DNA of 10,831 nucleotides, taken from the NCBI GenBank assembly GCA_023212695.1, contig JALCCG010000460.1, forward strand, positions 1 to 10,831, read 5' to 3'. The DNA comes from Sporisorium sorghi (taxonomy: Eukaryota; Basidiomycota; Ustilaginomycetes; Ustilaginales; Ustilaginaceae). The notes under the pieces were generated by a model. The model did no database searches and had not been told where the DNA came from. It saw only the letters and a program-made list of their open reading frames with translations. The position numbers and the translations under genes are program-made. This document shows positions 1 to 7,582 of this stretch, piece after piece (position 1 is the stretch's first letter; each line of letters opens with the position of its first letter).

Positions 1-3000
1 CCTGGATGGGACGCTGCTGCTCCCGCCGCCGTGCTGGGCTCAGTCAAGAACGGCGCAGCTCAAGCGCGCAAGATGTCGACGCGCAATCTCGCTTGCCTCA
101 AAGCATACGTGCAGGTCGCCTACTACCTCTCTGGCGCACTTGGGCCATTCTGGTATCCAGTCCTCAGCGGACTGTGTGGTGCTCAGGCGCTGCTGGTCTC
201 GCTCAACACAGCCGAAGACAGTGGACACGGAGACGACGACGATGAAGGTGACGTCAGCCGCAATGGCCGCACCACGCTTTCGACCTTGACACATGGCGCA
301 ATGATGTCGCTCGACACGCGCTCGGGCAGAAATCAGCTTCAGCTGCTCAATGTGGCCGAATTGCAGCCCAACCGACTCTCAGCACTAATCCAGAGCGTTT
401 TCGAGAACACCACGTCGCTCGACGACAAGGCTTTCGTTCAGTTCATCTCGTCGCTGTGTCGTCTGAGCGGTGATATGCTGCTGGCCTCGCTCGACATGCC
501 CAAATCCACAGCAGCGGACGCCGAACTCGCGTCTCCACGAGGTTCCGGTTTCCAGGGTCGTGCGCCAAGCAGCAGGACCGAGGGCGCTTCGACGTTCTAC
601 CCAATCACCTGCCTGGACCTGGTGGCATCTTTGAATACCAGACGGCTCTGCTTCCTCCCCTCAGATCAAGGCTGGGACGCCGTGACAAGCCACCTCATCG
701 CCACCTTTTCCAACCCTGTGCTTCCTTCAGCTTGGCGCTCTCAAGCTTCTCACGCCGCCAACAAGCTCGCCTTTTCCGCCATGTCCGAGGCAGCAGAAAC
801 CTCAAAAGAACCAGTAAAGCTGCAATTGCAAAAGCAGGCCTTGCACATTCTTTCTAGCGCAGGGGTTCTCGAAGGACGCCGGGCGACCACGGTCGATATG
901 GAACTCAGAACGTCCTCGGTCGAATACCTGAACAAGGTCCTCGAGACGTTCGGACACTCGCTCATTTATGGCTGGGAGACCATCTTTGACATTTGCTCCG
1001 CCGCCTGCAAGGAGGACAAAAGGAGCGCAGACACCGTCTCGACACCCTCTGCCTCGGCTCAGAAGGTGCAGCTCGCTCTTGTCAAGGCTGGCTTCTCGTG
1101 TCTGCAGCTCGTGTGCTCCGACTTCTTGTCGGCCTTGAACACCGAGCAAATCCGTAAATGCTGCAGCTGCCTCAACGATTTCGGCAGCCAACACCTTGAC
1201 GTCAATGTGGCGCTGACCGCCAACGGATGCTTATGGGGCGTCACAGCCGAGATGGCCGCTCGAGCCAAAAAGCAGTCCGCCGAGGGCAGCGCCGCTTGCG
1301 TCGACACGGATGCGCAGCCGCTCTGGCTGTTCCTGCTGCAGTGCCTCTTGTCCATCTCGCAAAGCCCCAGGTCGGAAGTGCGAAACGGCGCCATCTCGAA
1401 ACTCTTCCGCGTCCTGCAACAGTATGGCGACATGCTCGGCCCAGCAGTGTGGCAGGAGATTGTCGACACGATCATCTTCCCGCTCATCAAGCTGCTCGGC
1501 GCGTCGATCGAGGATCTCGAGAGTGGGACCGAAGATGGTACCGCACAAAAGGATCGACAGGCGTTCATGATGGGCACGCTTCCGAGCGAGTTGAAGCAGT
1601 GGCAGGAGTCGCAGAGCCTGGCGCTGACGCAGTTTGGCGAGGTGGTGCGAGCGTACTTGCCCACCAAGCTGATCCACAGCAGCGCTTTTGAGGCCATGTG
1701 GACGCGATTGCTCGATCTGACCACGCGCGCTTTTCTCAAAGGCCCGGCGGATCTCTCCCAGGCGTCAATCAAGTGCTTCACGTCTGCATTGTCGGCTAAC
1801 GTCGACGGCGAGGCGCGCATCGACGAGGCTGCGCGTGTCAAAGTACAGGTCGCCTGGAAGGAGGCTTGGCAGAGCTGGGTCGCGATCGGCGAGCATATTC
1901 GCCGTAACGGAACCCAACAAGGTGACGCGAGTCAATCGAGATCAGATGACGGCGCCGAAAGCGAACCTGCTGCCAGCGCTTTCCTCTTCACGCAAAAGAA
2001 CCTGTTGGCGTACGTCCAAGCTTTCCCACCGATCCATCGCATCCTGCAGGCGGATTTTGATCGAGACAACGTCGAAGCGCTGCTTACAAGCCTGAAAGCG
2101 TGTGTAGCCTATCCACGCAGTCCGGACAACATGTCGGATCGAGCGAGCCTTACGAACGTTCAAGAAGCGGCCCGCGCCACAGCCAGATCCGTCGCGGATG
2201 TCAAAAATGTCTCTGCGCTGATCCTGACCGACCTGTCCGAGTGCATCTGCCTGGCTTACTCGGGCGTCGATCTTGACGCTAGCAAGAACGCAAAAGGACC
2301 CACCTTTATCGCGCTGTCACGAGCGAGCATCGACGAGGCGTTCGGCACATTCGTAACGCATGAAACCGACAAAAACATCTACGAGGGCGGTGCATTCGAG
2401 AGCCTTATCTCCGCACTTGTCATCCCGATCAAGCTCAAATACGAGTGTCCGGACAGTCCCAATGCTAGCTCCAAGACGGAGCGCAAAGCCGAGGCTCGGC
2501 CGGTGTGGCAGCTCGCTACGCTCGCGCTATGTCGGATCCTGTCGCGATGCTGTCCCAAGCTGAACGGCAAGGCGGGAGGAGAAGAAGGGCTGAGTGTCGA
2601 GACGGTGGAGCGGTTGTGGGGCAAAATCGTCGATGCGATCCAGGCTACCGTGCTGGCGGACTCGTCGTTGGCCCACACGCTGCCTAAACACATCAAGGAC
2701 GCCGACGAGCGATTCGGCCTGTTCGTGCTCGGCACGATCGAGACGTCCATCCTGCCGTACCTGGGCGAACCGCAGGTACCCGACCACCTCATCGAGCGCT
2801 TCGGTCACACGCTGACGCTTGCATCCAGGCTTTACACCTTCGAGACGCAGGCCGATGGAAGTGGAGGGCGAGTTGACGACCCGCAGGAGACGACCAATGA
2901 GCGTTTTGCGTACTGGTGTTTCGATTTGCTGTTCCTCGGCTGCTCTGCGCGGTTCAGCGAGGGGCACGTCTCGGGCGAGCAAGCGGCACGCAGGCTGGCG

Positions 3001-3519
3001 ACGGTGCTGCTGCGCCACCTGATCGGCCGATGCCAAGACGCGCTGCTGTCGTTTGCGCGCGATCTCGAGATCCGCGGCATGATCCCCGTACAGCGCATTC
3101 GGCAGGAGGAGATCAACTATATCCTGCAAAAGTACCTCGAGTTGCGACTCTGGCCGGGGACGTACACCGCTACGACGAGCACCGACGCTGCTGCTCCGCA
3201 ATGGCACAACTCGCAACGCGCCCATCTATTTTCAGCATTTCGCTACCTCCTGCTGCTCGTCTCGTCGACGACGCCGAAGGGTTCAGCGTCGGATGCGGCG
3301 AGCATCGGCACGTCGCTGCCGCCGATCTTGCCGGCGGACGCGGCAGAGGTGCAGAGAATGTTTGCGGAGTGTGGACTGGAGGTGGGCGTTGTGGGTACGA
3401 CGAGGGATGTGCTGGGTGCTGGAGGAGAGGATGCGGCGAAGAAGGCAGAGGCGAGGGTGTTGGCGGCAAAGGCGCTGGAGTTGGTCGGTGACGATCTCGG
3501 GGTGCCTGTGTTGCCCTGA
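1..3519 (+). CDS. MON2: Mon2-family trafficking scaffold, C-terminal part (5' end outside window)
   Basis: The reading frame is open from base 1 to a TGA at 3517-3519, so about 1172 C-terminal residues are present and the real start lies upstream. Family membership rests on recognisable Mon2 blocks. These are the LTANGCLWGV segment (about 1216-1242), matching the LTxIGLLWN core of Mon2/BIG homology regions; the SEVRNGAISKLFRVLQQYG block (about 1372-1428), like the RPAVRKSAGQTLF-type helix of animal MON2; and the C-terminal RIRQEEINYIL block (about 3094-3126). Mon2 proteins are large HEAT-repeat relatives of BIG/GBF Arf-GEFs that lack an active Sec7 domain. They act at the trans-Golgi and endosomes with Dop1 and the flippase Neo1 in recycling and vacuole sorting. 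Human and yeast proteins are about 1640-1720 residues, so roughly the last two thirds is seen. Low-complexity inserts (acidic GDDDDEGD near 229-249; Ser/Ala-rich about 3280-3330) look lineage specific. No intron is needed. Confidence 0.9.
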   Translation, partial: PGWDAAAPAAVLGSVKNGAAQARKMSTRNLACLKAYVQVAYYLSGALGPFWYPVLSGLCGAQALLVSLNTAEDSGHGDDDDEGDVSRNGRTTLSTLTHGAMMSLDTRSGRNQLQLLNVAELQPNRLSALIQSVFENTTSLDDKAFVQFISSLCRLSGDMLLASLDMPKSTAADAELASPRGSGFQGRAPSSRTEGASTFYPITCLDLVASLNTRRLCFLPSDQGWDAVTSHLIATFSNPVLPSAWRSQASHAANKLAFSAMSEAAETSKEPVKLQLQKQALHILSSAGVLEGRRATTVDMELRTSSVEYLNKVLETFGHSLIYGWETIFDICSAACKEDKRSADTVSTPSASAQKVQLALVKAGFSCLQLVCSDFLSALNTEQIRKCCSCLNDFGSQHLDVNVALTANGCLWGVTAEMAARAKKQSAEGSAACVDTDAQPLWLFLLQCLLSISQSPRSEVRNGAISKLFRVLQQYGDMLGPAVWQEIVDTIIFPLIKLLGASIEDLESGTEDGTAQKDRQAFMMGTLPSELKQWQESQSLALTQFGEVVRAYLPTKLIHSSAFEAMWTRLLDLTTRAFLKGPADLSQASIKCFTSALSANVDGEARIDEAARVKVQVAWKEAWQSWVAIGEHIRRNGTQQGDASQSRSDDGAESEPAASAFLFTQKNLLAYVQAFPPIHRILQADFDRDNVEALLTSLKACVAYPRSPDNMSDRASLTNVQEAARATARSVADVKNVSALILTDLSECICLAYSGVDLDASKNAKGPTFIALSRASIDEAFGTFVTHETDKNIYEGGAFESLISALVIPIKLKYECPDSPNASSKTERKAEARPVWQLATLALCRILSRCCPKLNGKAGGEEGLSVETVERLWGKIVDAIQATVLADSSLAHTLPKHIKDADERFGLFVLGTIETSILPYLGEPQVPDHLIERFGHTLTLASRLYTFETQADGSGGRVDDPQETTNERFAYWCFDLLFLGCSARFSEGHVSGEQAARRLATVLLRHLIGRCQDALLSFARDLEIRGMIPVQRIRQEEINYILQKYLELRLWPGTYTATTSTDAAAPQWHNSQRAHLFSAFRYLLLLVSSTTPKGSASDAASIGTSLPPILPADAAEVQRMFAECGLEVGVVGTTRDVLGAGGEDAAKKAEARVLAAKALELVGDDLGVPVLP

Positions 3520-3753
3520 TTGGCAGTTCCCAGTTGATCTCAGCTGGTGTTTTAGGGCAACAGCAATCAAGACGTAACGACACGGCGGCTCGGTGAAAAG
3601 TCAGCATTCGAAAGTGAAGAGAGAAGAGTGACAACGAAGTGAATGTGGTGAAAGACAAGAAAAGTGAAAGTGAAAGTGAAAGCGAACAAAAGAGTGTGAA
3701 GCAGAACCAAAACTCTACGAAACCGAACCCAAGCCTCGCCCCGTCAACGAAGC
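3520..3753. other. Convergent 3' intergenic region with GTGAAA simple repeat
   Basis: This 234-bp stretch lies between the Mon2 stop and the stop of the opposing secreted-protein gene, so it must hold both 3' UTRs and both polyadenylation regions. No canonical AATAAA is seen on either strand. The plus strand is purine-rich between about 3600 and 3720, including three exact GTGAAA units at 3664-3681 followed by a degenerate one. I see no further gene in it. Confidence 0.6.
3664..3681. repeat. GTGAAA hexanucleotide microsatellite (3 exact units)
   Basis: Three exact copies of GTGAAA occur in a row, flanked by near matches (AAGAAA before, GCGAAC after). The tract lies in the shared 3' region of two convergent genes. 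On the minus strand it reads as a pyrimidine-rich TTTCAC tract. It is a short simple-sequence repeat with no evident function. Confidence 0.7.
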
Positions 3754-4950
3754 TCAACGACGACGACGATGATGACGACGCGCGCTCCCCTCCAGCCAAC
3801 GCTTGCGGAATCCCATGGCCGTAGGCGCCTTTTGCGGCGGCGGTTTGCTCGGCTGGTCGTCCTTGCTGCCAGCGTCGTCCTTGGGGTCAGCAGGGGCTTG
3901 TTTGGCCGGTGCTGGCTGTGGAGCGGGTTTTGCGTGTGGATCGTCTGGTTTGGCAGCAGGAGGAGCAGGTTGATTGGTCTTGGGGAGGAGGATGACGCCG
4001 GGGGGGATTTGGAAGCGGACGGTGTGGCCTCCCGGTGCAGGTGCTGGAGCCGGCGCTGGTGCGGGAGCAGGAGCTGGTGCAGGTTTAGGAGCGGGAGCAG
4101 GCGCAGGAGCAGGCTTGGGCTGATCGGCCGGCTTATTCTTATCGCCACCCTTATTAGGATCGCTGGGCAGCACCTTACCCGCAATCGTCCCATCCTGCTC
4201 CGTATGCGTCTCATCCTGGGTCGGGTTCTTCGCGGGCGCCTTATCCATCACCGTGGGATCGACCTTTGGCACCGCTGCCGCCTCTGGCTTCTCACCCCCC
4301 TTCCCTCCCGCTCCTCCCTGCGCCGCGGTCTTGGGCCTGTACATATCAGTCAGCCTCCCCCACACATCGTCGGGCATACACTGCGCCAGCTGCACCTGCT
4401 GCGCTGCATACGGACTCGTCAGTTCCGGCCTGACCATCGACGCGCACAGGTTCTTGCACCGCGTACCCCGTGGGCACTTCGCCTGAATCAAATTAAAATA
4501 GCTGTCGATGGGGGCGCCCTTGCCGTCGGTCGTGCCGCACAGCACGCGCATCTCGTCTGTGCCGAATATGCAGCGGGCGTAGACGAGGTAGAAGTTCATG
4601 CTGTCAAAGCCGCCACCGTAGCCTTCGGTGAGTTCCGGGTTGTAGGCACAGAGCGCGGTCGCGTCCCACTGCTCCGTGGATTCGGGGGAGGGGGATGGGG
4701 AGGGGGAGGAAGGGTGGAGCTGGTCGAAGGCGGTGTGGAACGGCGAGGCGAAGAAGTAGCGGTAGCGCGTGCGGAGCCGCTGCTCGACCCCGGCGCACCG
4801 GCCGGGTTGCACGTGGTACGCCCCGATGTCCGCTTGGCCGTCCGCCGGGGAGAGCTTGTACGCTGCGACGTGTGGTGATACCAGCAACACCAATAGAATG
4901 GAGGCTAGGACGCTCAGCGTCAGCCGCGTTCGCACGTGTATCGCACCCAT
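3754..4950 (-). CDS. Predicted secreted Cys- and Ala/Pro-repeat protein with basic tail, function unknown
   Basis: This encodes 398 residues without introns. Residues 1-30 form a classical signal peptide: Arg at 7 and 9, a Leu/Val-rich core at about 11-25, and a likely cleavage after HVAA30. The mature N-terminal half (31-205) looks globular and carries eight cysteines (52, 101, 127, 138, 159, 165, 169, 191), an even number that fits disulfides formed outside the cytosol. A short Ser-Pro repeat lies at 81-89. Residues about 206-380 are low complexity: Gly/Lys/Pro-rich, then (Ala-Pro) runs at 281-288 and 291-306, a short non-repetitive VRFQIPPGVILLP patch (311-323), then more Pro/Ala/Lys/Asp. 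The end is strongly basic (RKRWLEGSARRHHRRRR). I do not recognise the family. A secreted or wall-associated protein, possibly an effector of a plant-associated smut, is an inference from the signal peptide and cysteines. No GPI-type hydrophobic tail is present. The ATG at 4948-4950 is chosen because the signal peptide starts exactly there. Confidence 0.82.
   Translation of the reverse strand: MGAIHVRTRLTLSVLASILLVLLVSPHVAAYKLSPADGQADIGAYHVQPGRCAGVEQRLRTRYRYFFASPFHTAFDQLHPSSPSPSPSPESTEQWDATALCAYNPELTEGYGGGFDSMNFYLVYARCIFGTDEMRVLCGTTDGKGAPIDSYFNLIQAKCPRGTRCKNLCASMVRPELTSPYAAQQVQLAQCMPDDVWGRLTDMYRPKTAAQGGAGGKGGEKPEAAAVPKVDPTVMDKAPAKNPTQDETHTEQDGTIAGKVLPSDPNKGGDKNKPADQPKPAPAPAPAPKPAPAPAPAPAPAPAPAPGGHTVRFQIPPGVILLPKTNQPAPPAAKPDDPHAKPAPQPAPAKQAPADPKDDAGSKDDQPSKPPPQKAPTAMGFRKRWLEGSARRHHRRRR
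3757..3780 (-). repeat. CGT/CAT trinucleotide run encoding the RRHHRRRR C-terminus
   Basis: Eight consecutive triplets (CGT or CAT read on the minus strand) directly precede the TGA of the secreted-protein gene and encode its final eight residues. A pure triplet run abutting the stop suggests that the basic tail grew by replication slippage. Confidence 0.75.
4033..4113 (-). repeat. Ala-Pro coding repeat (imperfect GCNCCN hexamers)
   Basis: This stretch encodes residues 280-306 of the secreted protein: four Ala-Pro units, a Lys-Pro break, then eight Ala-Pro units. Codon third positions vary, so the repeat is kept at protein level and is not a recent perfect DNA expansion. Extended AP tracts usually act as rigid linkers or O-glycosylated stalks, which is general knowledge and not proven here. 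Confidence 0.85.
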
Positions 4951-4959
4951 CCTAATTCT

Positions 4960-4971
4960 CTTCGCGCGAAG
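4960..4971. promoter_or_regulatory. Perfect palindrome CTTCGCGCGAAG just upstream of the secreted-protein start codon
   Basis: The 12-bp sequence is identical to its reverse complement and lies 9-20 nt before the ATG, so it is probably in the 5' UTR. The core TTCGCGCGAA resembles E2F or fungal SBF/MBF-like cell-cycle sites. As RNA it could only form a hairpin with a very tight loop. Either function is inference, and chance is possible in GC-rich DNA. Confidence 0.3.
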
Positions 4972-5179
4972 TATAGAAGAAGGGCTTGGAAGGCGACAAG
5001 CAGCGAAGAGGTCGAACCAGTCGAAGAAGAGGGATAGCGATCAGAGAGCTGTCAAAGCCCTTGAAGTAGACGTGTAGGGTGAGGCCAGCCTCGCGGACGA
5101 TCCAAAATAAGATGGTGTGACGGCGACAAGGTGCGTTCATGAGAACGGCGACGCTCGAAAGTCACACGCTGGGCAAGAG

Positions 5180-5238
5180 GGTTGCCACTGGGCGCCACCT
5201 TCGCCTCATGAGAGTGAAAATCCCGCCTGCTGGCAACC
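5180..5238. repeat. 8-bp inverted repeat (GGTTGCCA / TGGCAACC) with 43-nt spacer
   Basis: GGTTGCCA at 5180-5187 and its exact reverse complement at 5231-5238 lie about 230-290 bp upstream of the secreted-protein start. They could be paired binding sites for a dimeric regulator in that promoter. The arms are short, so chance cannot be excluded. Confidence 0.3.
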
Positions 5239-5698
5239 TCAACGGTGGGGATTGCATCTCTCCTAGTTAAGGCTCCACACCGCTCAGACTGTCTCCTTGC
5301 CTCGTGGTGGGCTCTGAACCGAGACGAGATGTGAAGTGTGGGCGCGGTGTGACGTGGGCGTGCCTAGAGTGGTGGCATGGATGAAGTGCGGGCTTGGCTT
5401 GGTGGAGCTTCGAGGACCTGGGCCCACCAGAGCTCATCTCGGCCCATACCGTCTCCTCTGCCTCGATCGCCGTGACAACAACCGTCTTGACCACAATGAG
5501 TAGTCCTCACACACAATAAGCATGTCATGAGAAGCCGTGTCCGAAACAAAAGATCGACATTGATCAAGGATGATTCGAAGCAGACAGTATACGACAACGA
5601 ACAGCCAAAAACGCAAACAATCAGCGGTATACAGACATAGTCAAAAGGCTCCGAGAGGTGAGATCTGCAAACACTGTCCTGCGACACGGCTGAAACAA

Positions 5699-7582
5699 TC
5701 AGATCTCCGTCCACCCTGCCGGTCCTGCCCGCTCGCCGCTCACCAGCGTCAGCATGAAAACCACGAGGTTCGCGCTGAACGCCATGCCGAAGCCGCGGTA
5801 GAGCGAACGCAGACCACCCAGCGACGAGTGGCCCGTCTTGGCCGCCAAGATGCCCGACTGTGCCAAGTTGTGGGTCTCCGCCGAAGCTGACGCGTCGGAA
5901 GCACCACCGTCAGTGGCCTCGTTGGAGCTCGGGTCCGCCTTGGACGCGGATCGCGTGCGCGTGGCGACCGTCTCTTCGGTCACAATGCGGTAGATGGCCT
6001 CCACCACACCGACGTAGGCGATGGGACGCGTTTCGACGCACGTGCGCAGTCCTCGGACACCCACGTTGCCAGTGGTGAGCGTGATCCCGCCATGCGCGGT
6101 TGCTGTCCTCGTCGTCGTCGCGGACTGCTGCTGCTGTTGCTGCACCGTCGCGCTGGTGATCTTACGCGATGAGCCCGAGACAGCCTCTTCCGCCTTTGCA
6201 CCAGCCGGCTTGCGGATCTGAAGCTGCAATCTCCTGCGCACCGTCTCGATGGGAAGCGTGACGCACAGCGAAGCCGTCGAGATGGCGAGTTCGGCAATCG
6301 CGTAGCTGATGGGATGCGTGTTGGGCTCGAGTCGAAGCGTGTGTTCGATCAGCAGTGGCGCACCGAGCGACAGAAGCGGACGGAGCGTGAAGTCGAGGAT
6401 GGTGGGGATGAGCAGGTTGGGATGGAGATAGGCCGTCTTCCAGCCACCCTCTTCGCGCAACATCTTCCTGATGGCATCGTACGGACCGCTGTACTTGCGG
6501 TGTGCTGGCAGCGTGCTCTGTGCGATCAATCGCGTGCGGACGAGATCGAGCGGCGAAACGAGGATGCCCGTGATGAGGTGAGAAGAAAGCAGAAGACCGA
6601 GCGTCTTGTAAGGGTAAGGCGCGTAGGCCAGCGGCAGAGGCGACAGCGCCGCGGGTGCAAACAGCGAAAGGATCGAGGAAATGATGGGCTGGATGGTGGA
6701 CGAGGTGACTTCGAGAATGAAAGAGGTCAACGATCCTTTCCACAGACCGAGCCAGCCTTCCTTGCCACGACCAACCGCCTTCATCATCTCCCACACACCT
6801 CCCCTCACTACGACGGGCATGACGAACTCGGGTCGCGCGCCCTGATCGTAAACGCTCTTGCGCATCACGTAGCCCGATGCGTCGACCATGCGCCTCTTCT
6901 TGCGTCCAGAGTAGAGCGACGTGTCGGGTCGAGACGGTTTCGACGTCACGTCGCGGAAGTATGCGTCGGCGTCGTCTTCGTCCGAAAGATCTGCCTCGAA
7001 CAGCTCGTCTTCCAGCTCGTCCTGTTGCGCATTGGCCTCGTCGTCCCACTCGTTGGCCTCTGGTGCCACCTCCTGCTCCCATGCATCGGGACTCTGTTCT
7101 TCCTGAGACTGTGGACGAGGCGCCTTGGACTGTCGTGTGGTAGTGATTGCACGACGCTGTGCGAGCGCTGCTTGCTGTGTGATGGAGATCCACACGTCAT
7201 CTCTGGGCACCCACTGCACCTGCAGCAGGAGTTTGCCCACCTCGAAAGGCATGGCGATGCAGGTGCTGGTGTACTGAAGTGCGCCACTCACGAGGAGGGC
7301 GCGGAAGATGTCCGAGATGCTGGCATCGGCCTCGCCAAAGCCACCTGCCGATGTTGTTGCAACGTAAGGCTTGGCGTCGTTCGACGACATGTATCTGTTC
7401 GCGTTCGATCTTGGGGTGGAAGCAGCACCAAAGGTCTTTGAGGACGATGCGGAAGATGCACCGGGTGTGCCGGTCATACTGAAGCGCGGGGCAGTAGCGA
7501 TAAACACGGAGTCCTCGGGCGGCTGATAGTAAGGTCTAAGCGGATGCGCTTGCTGCGCGCTGGTCGGAGGAGGTGCTGTCAT
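5699..7582 (-). CDS. UGO1: Ugo1-like modified mitochondrial carrier, outer-membrane fusion protein
   Basis: This encodes 627 residues without introns, starting at an ATG in good context (CACCATGAC). Three carrier-type P-x-[DE]-x-x-[KR] signatures are visible: P112-FEVG-K117, P344-LDLV-R349 and P444-IETV-R449. Each follows a hydrophobic segment. The first belongs to an MPFEVGKLLLQVQWVPRDD block and the second to SPLDLVRTRL, both typical of fungal Ugo1. A GWLGLWKGS motif (276-284) and a final LRSLYRGFGMAFSAN block (591-605) are also carrier-like. Ugo1 is a mitochondrial carrier derivative of the outer membrane that links Fzo1 and Mgm1 in fusion; SLC25A46 is the animal relative. Yeast Ugo1 has 502 residues. 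The extra length here lies in a disordered N-terminus (1-85), an acidic insert (about 164-209) followed by a basic GRKKRR (226-231), and a Gln/Thr/Ser-rich insert (470-500, Gln6 at 481-486). The divergent neighbour shares its promoter region. Confidence 0.88.
   Translation of the reverse strand: MTAPPPTSAQQAHPLRPYYQPPEDSVFIATAPRFSMTGTPGASSASSSKTFGAASTPRSNANRYMSSNDAKPYVATTSAGGFGEADASISDIFRALLVSGALQYTSTCIAMPFEVGKLLLQVQWVPRDDVWISITQQAALAQRRAITTTRQSKAPRPQSQEEQSPDAWEQEVAPEANEWDDEANAQQDELEDELFEADLSDEDDADAYFRDVTSKPSRPDTSLYSGRKKRRMVDASGYVMRKSVYDQGARPEFVMPVVVRGGVWEMMKAVGRGKEGWLGLWKGSLTSFILEVTSSTIQPIISSILSLFAPAALSPLPLAYAPYPYKTLGLLLSSHLITGILVSPLDLVRTRLIAQSTLPAHRKYSGPYDAIRKMLREEGGWKTAYLHPNLLIPTILDFTLRPLLSLGAPLLIEHTLRLEPNTHPISYAIAELAISTASLCVTLPIETVRRRLQLQIRKPAGAKAEEAVSGSSRKITSATVQQQQQQSATTTRTATAHGGITLTTGNVGVRGLRTCVETRPIAYVGVVEAIYRIVTEETVATRTRSASKADPSSNEATDGGASDASASAETHNLAQSGILAAKTGHSSLGGLRSLYRGFGMAFSANLVVFMLTLVSGERAGPAGWTEI
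6125..6142 (-). repeat. CAG/CAA run encoding Gln6 in the Ugo1-like protein
   Basis: Six glutamine codons (residues 481-486) lie inside a low-complexity insert between the P444 carrier signature and the C-terminal carrier segment. The plus strand reads as CTG/TTG triplets. It is a short slippage-prone tract in a disordered loop. Confidence 0.8.

Larger units (their letters stand above)
4951..5698. other. 748-bp intergenic region: promoter of the secreted-protein gene and 3' flank of Ugo1 gene
   Basis: No convincing gene is present. Read on the minus strand towards the ATG at 4950, the last 100 bases or so are CT-rich, as is common for fungal leaders, and contain TTCTATACTT close to the start. 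The region also holds a perfect 12-bp palindrome (4960-4971), an 8-bp inverted repeat (5180-5187 with 5231-5238), and a 62-codon upstream frame (4952-5140). The right part (about 5550-5698) is AT-richer and should contain the Ugo1 3' UTR, but no canonical polyadenylation hexamer is evident. No tRNA-like A and B boxes were found. Confidence 0.55.

Noticed and set aside
1059..1841. 260-codon minus-strand open frame inside Mon2
   Set aside because: It is opposite a clearly conserved Mon2 region and shows no recognisable domain, so it is a GC-rich shadow.
3170..3799. 209-codon minus-strand frame with Ser/Leu/Phe repeats between Mon2 and the secreted gene
   Set aside because: It is the complement of the purine-rich repeat region and the Mon2 3' end. 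The low-complexity protein results from the microsatellite.
3769..4878. 369-codon plus-strand open frame
   Set aside because: It is antisense to the secreted-protein gene. It is Arg/Leu/Gly-rich, as expected from the complement of Pro/Ala codons, and the opposite strand has a signal peptide and ordered cysteines.
5364..5714. 116-codon minus-strand Cys-containing frame
   Set aside because: It overlaps the 3' end of the Ugo1-like gene, has no signal peptide or conserved pattern, and looks random.
6162..7193. 343-codon minus-strand frame overlapping the Ugo1-like gene
   Set aside because: It lies in another frame of the same strand, with His/Arg/Ser-rich sequence and no family features.
6314..7441. 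375-codon plus-strand open frame over the Ugo1-like gene
   Set aside because: It is Arg-rich antisense shadow. The minus strand carries three carrier signatures in one frame.
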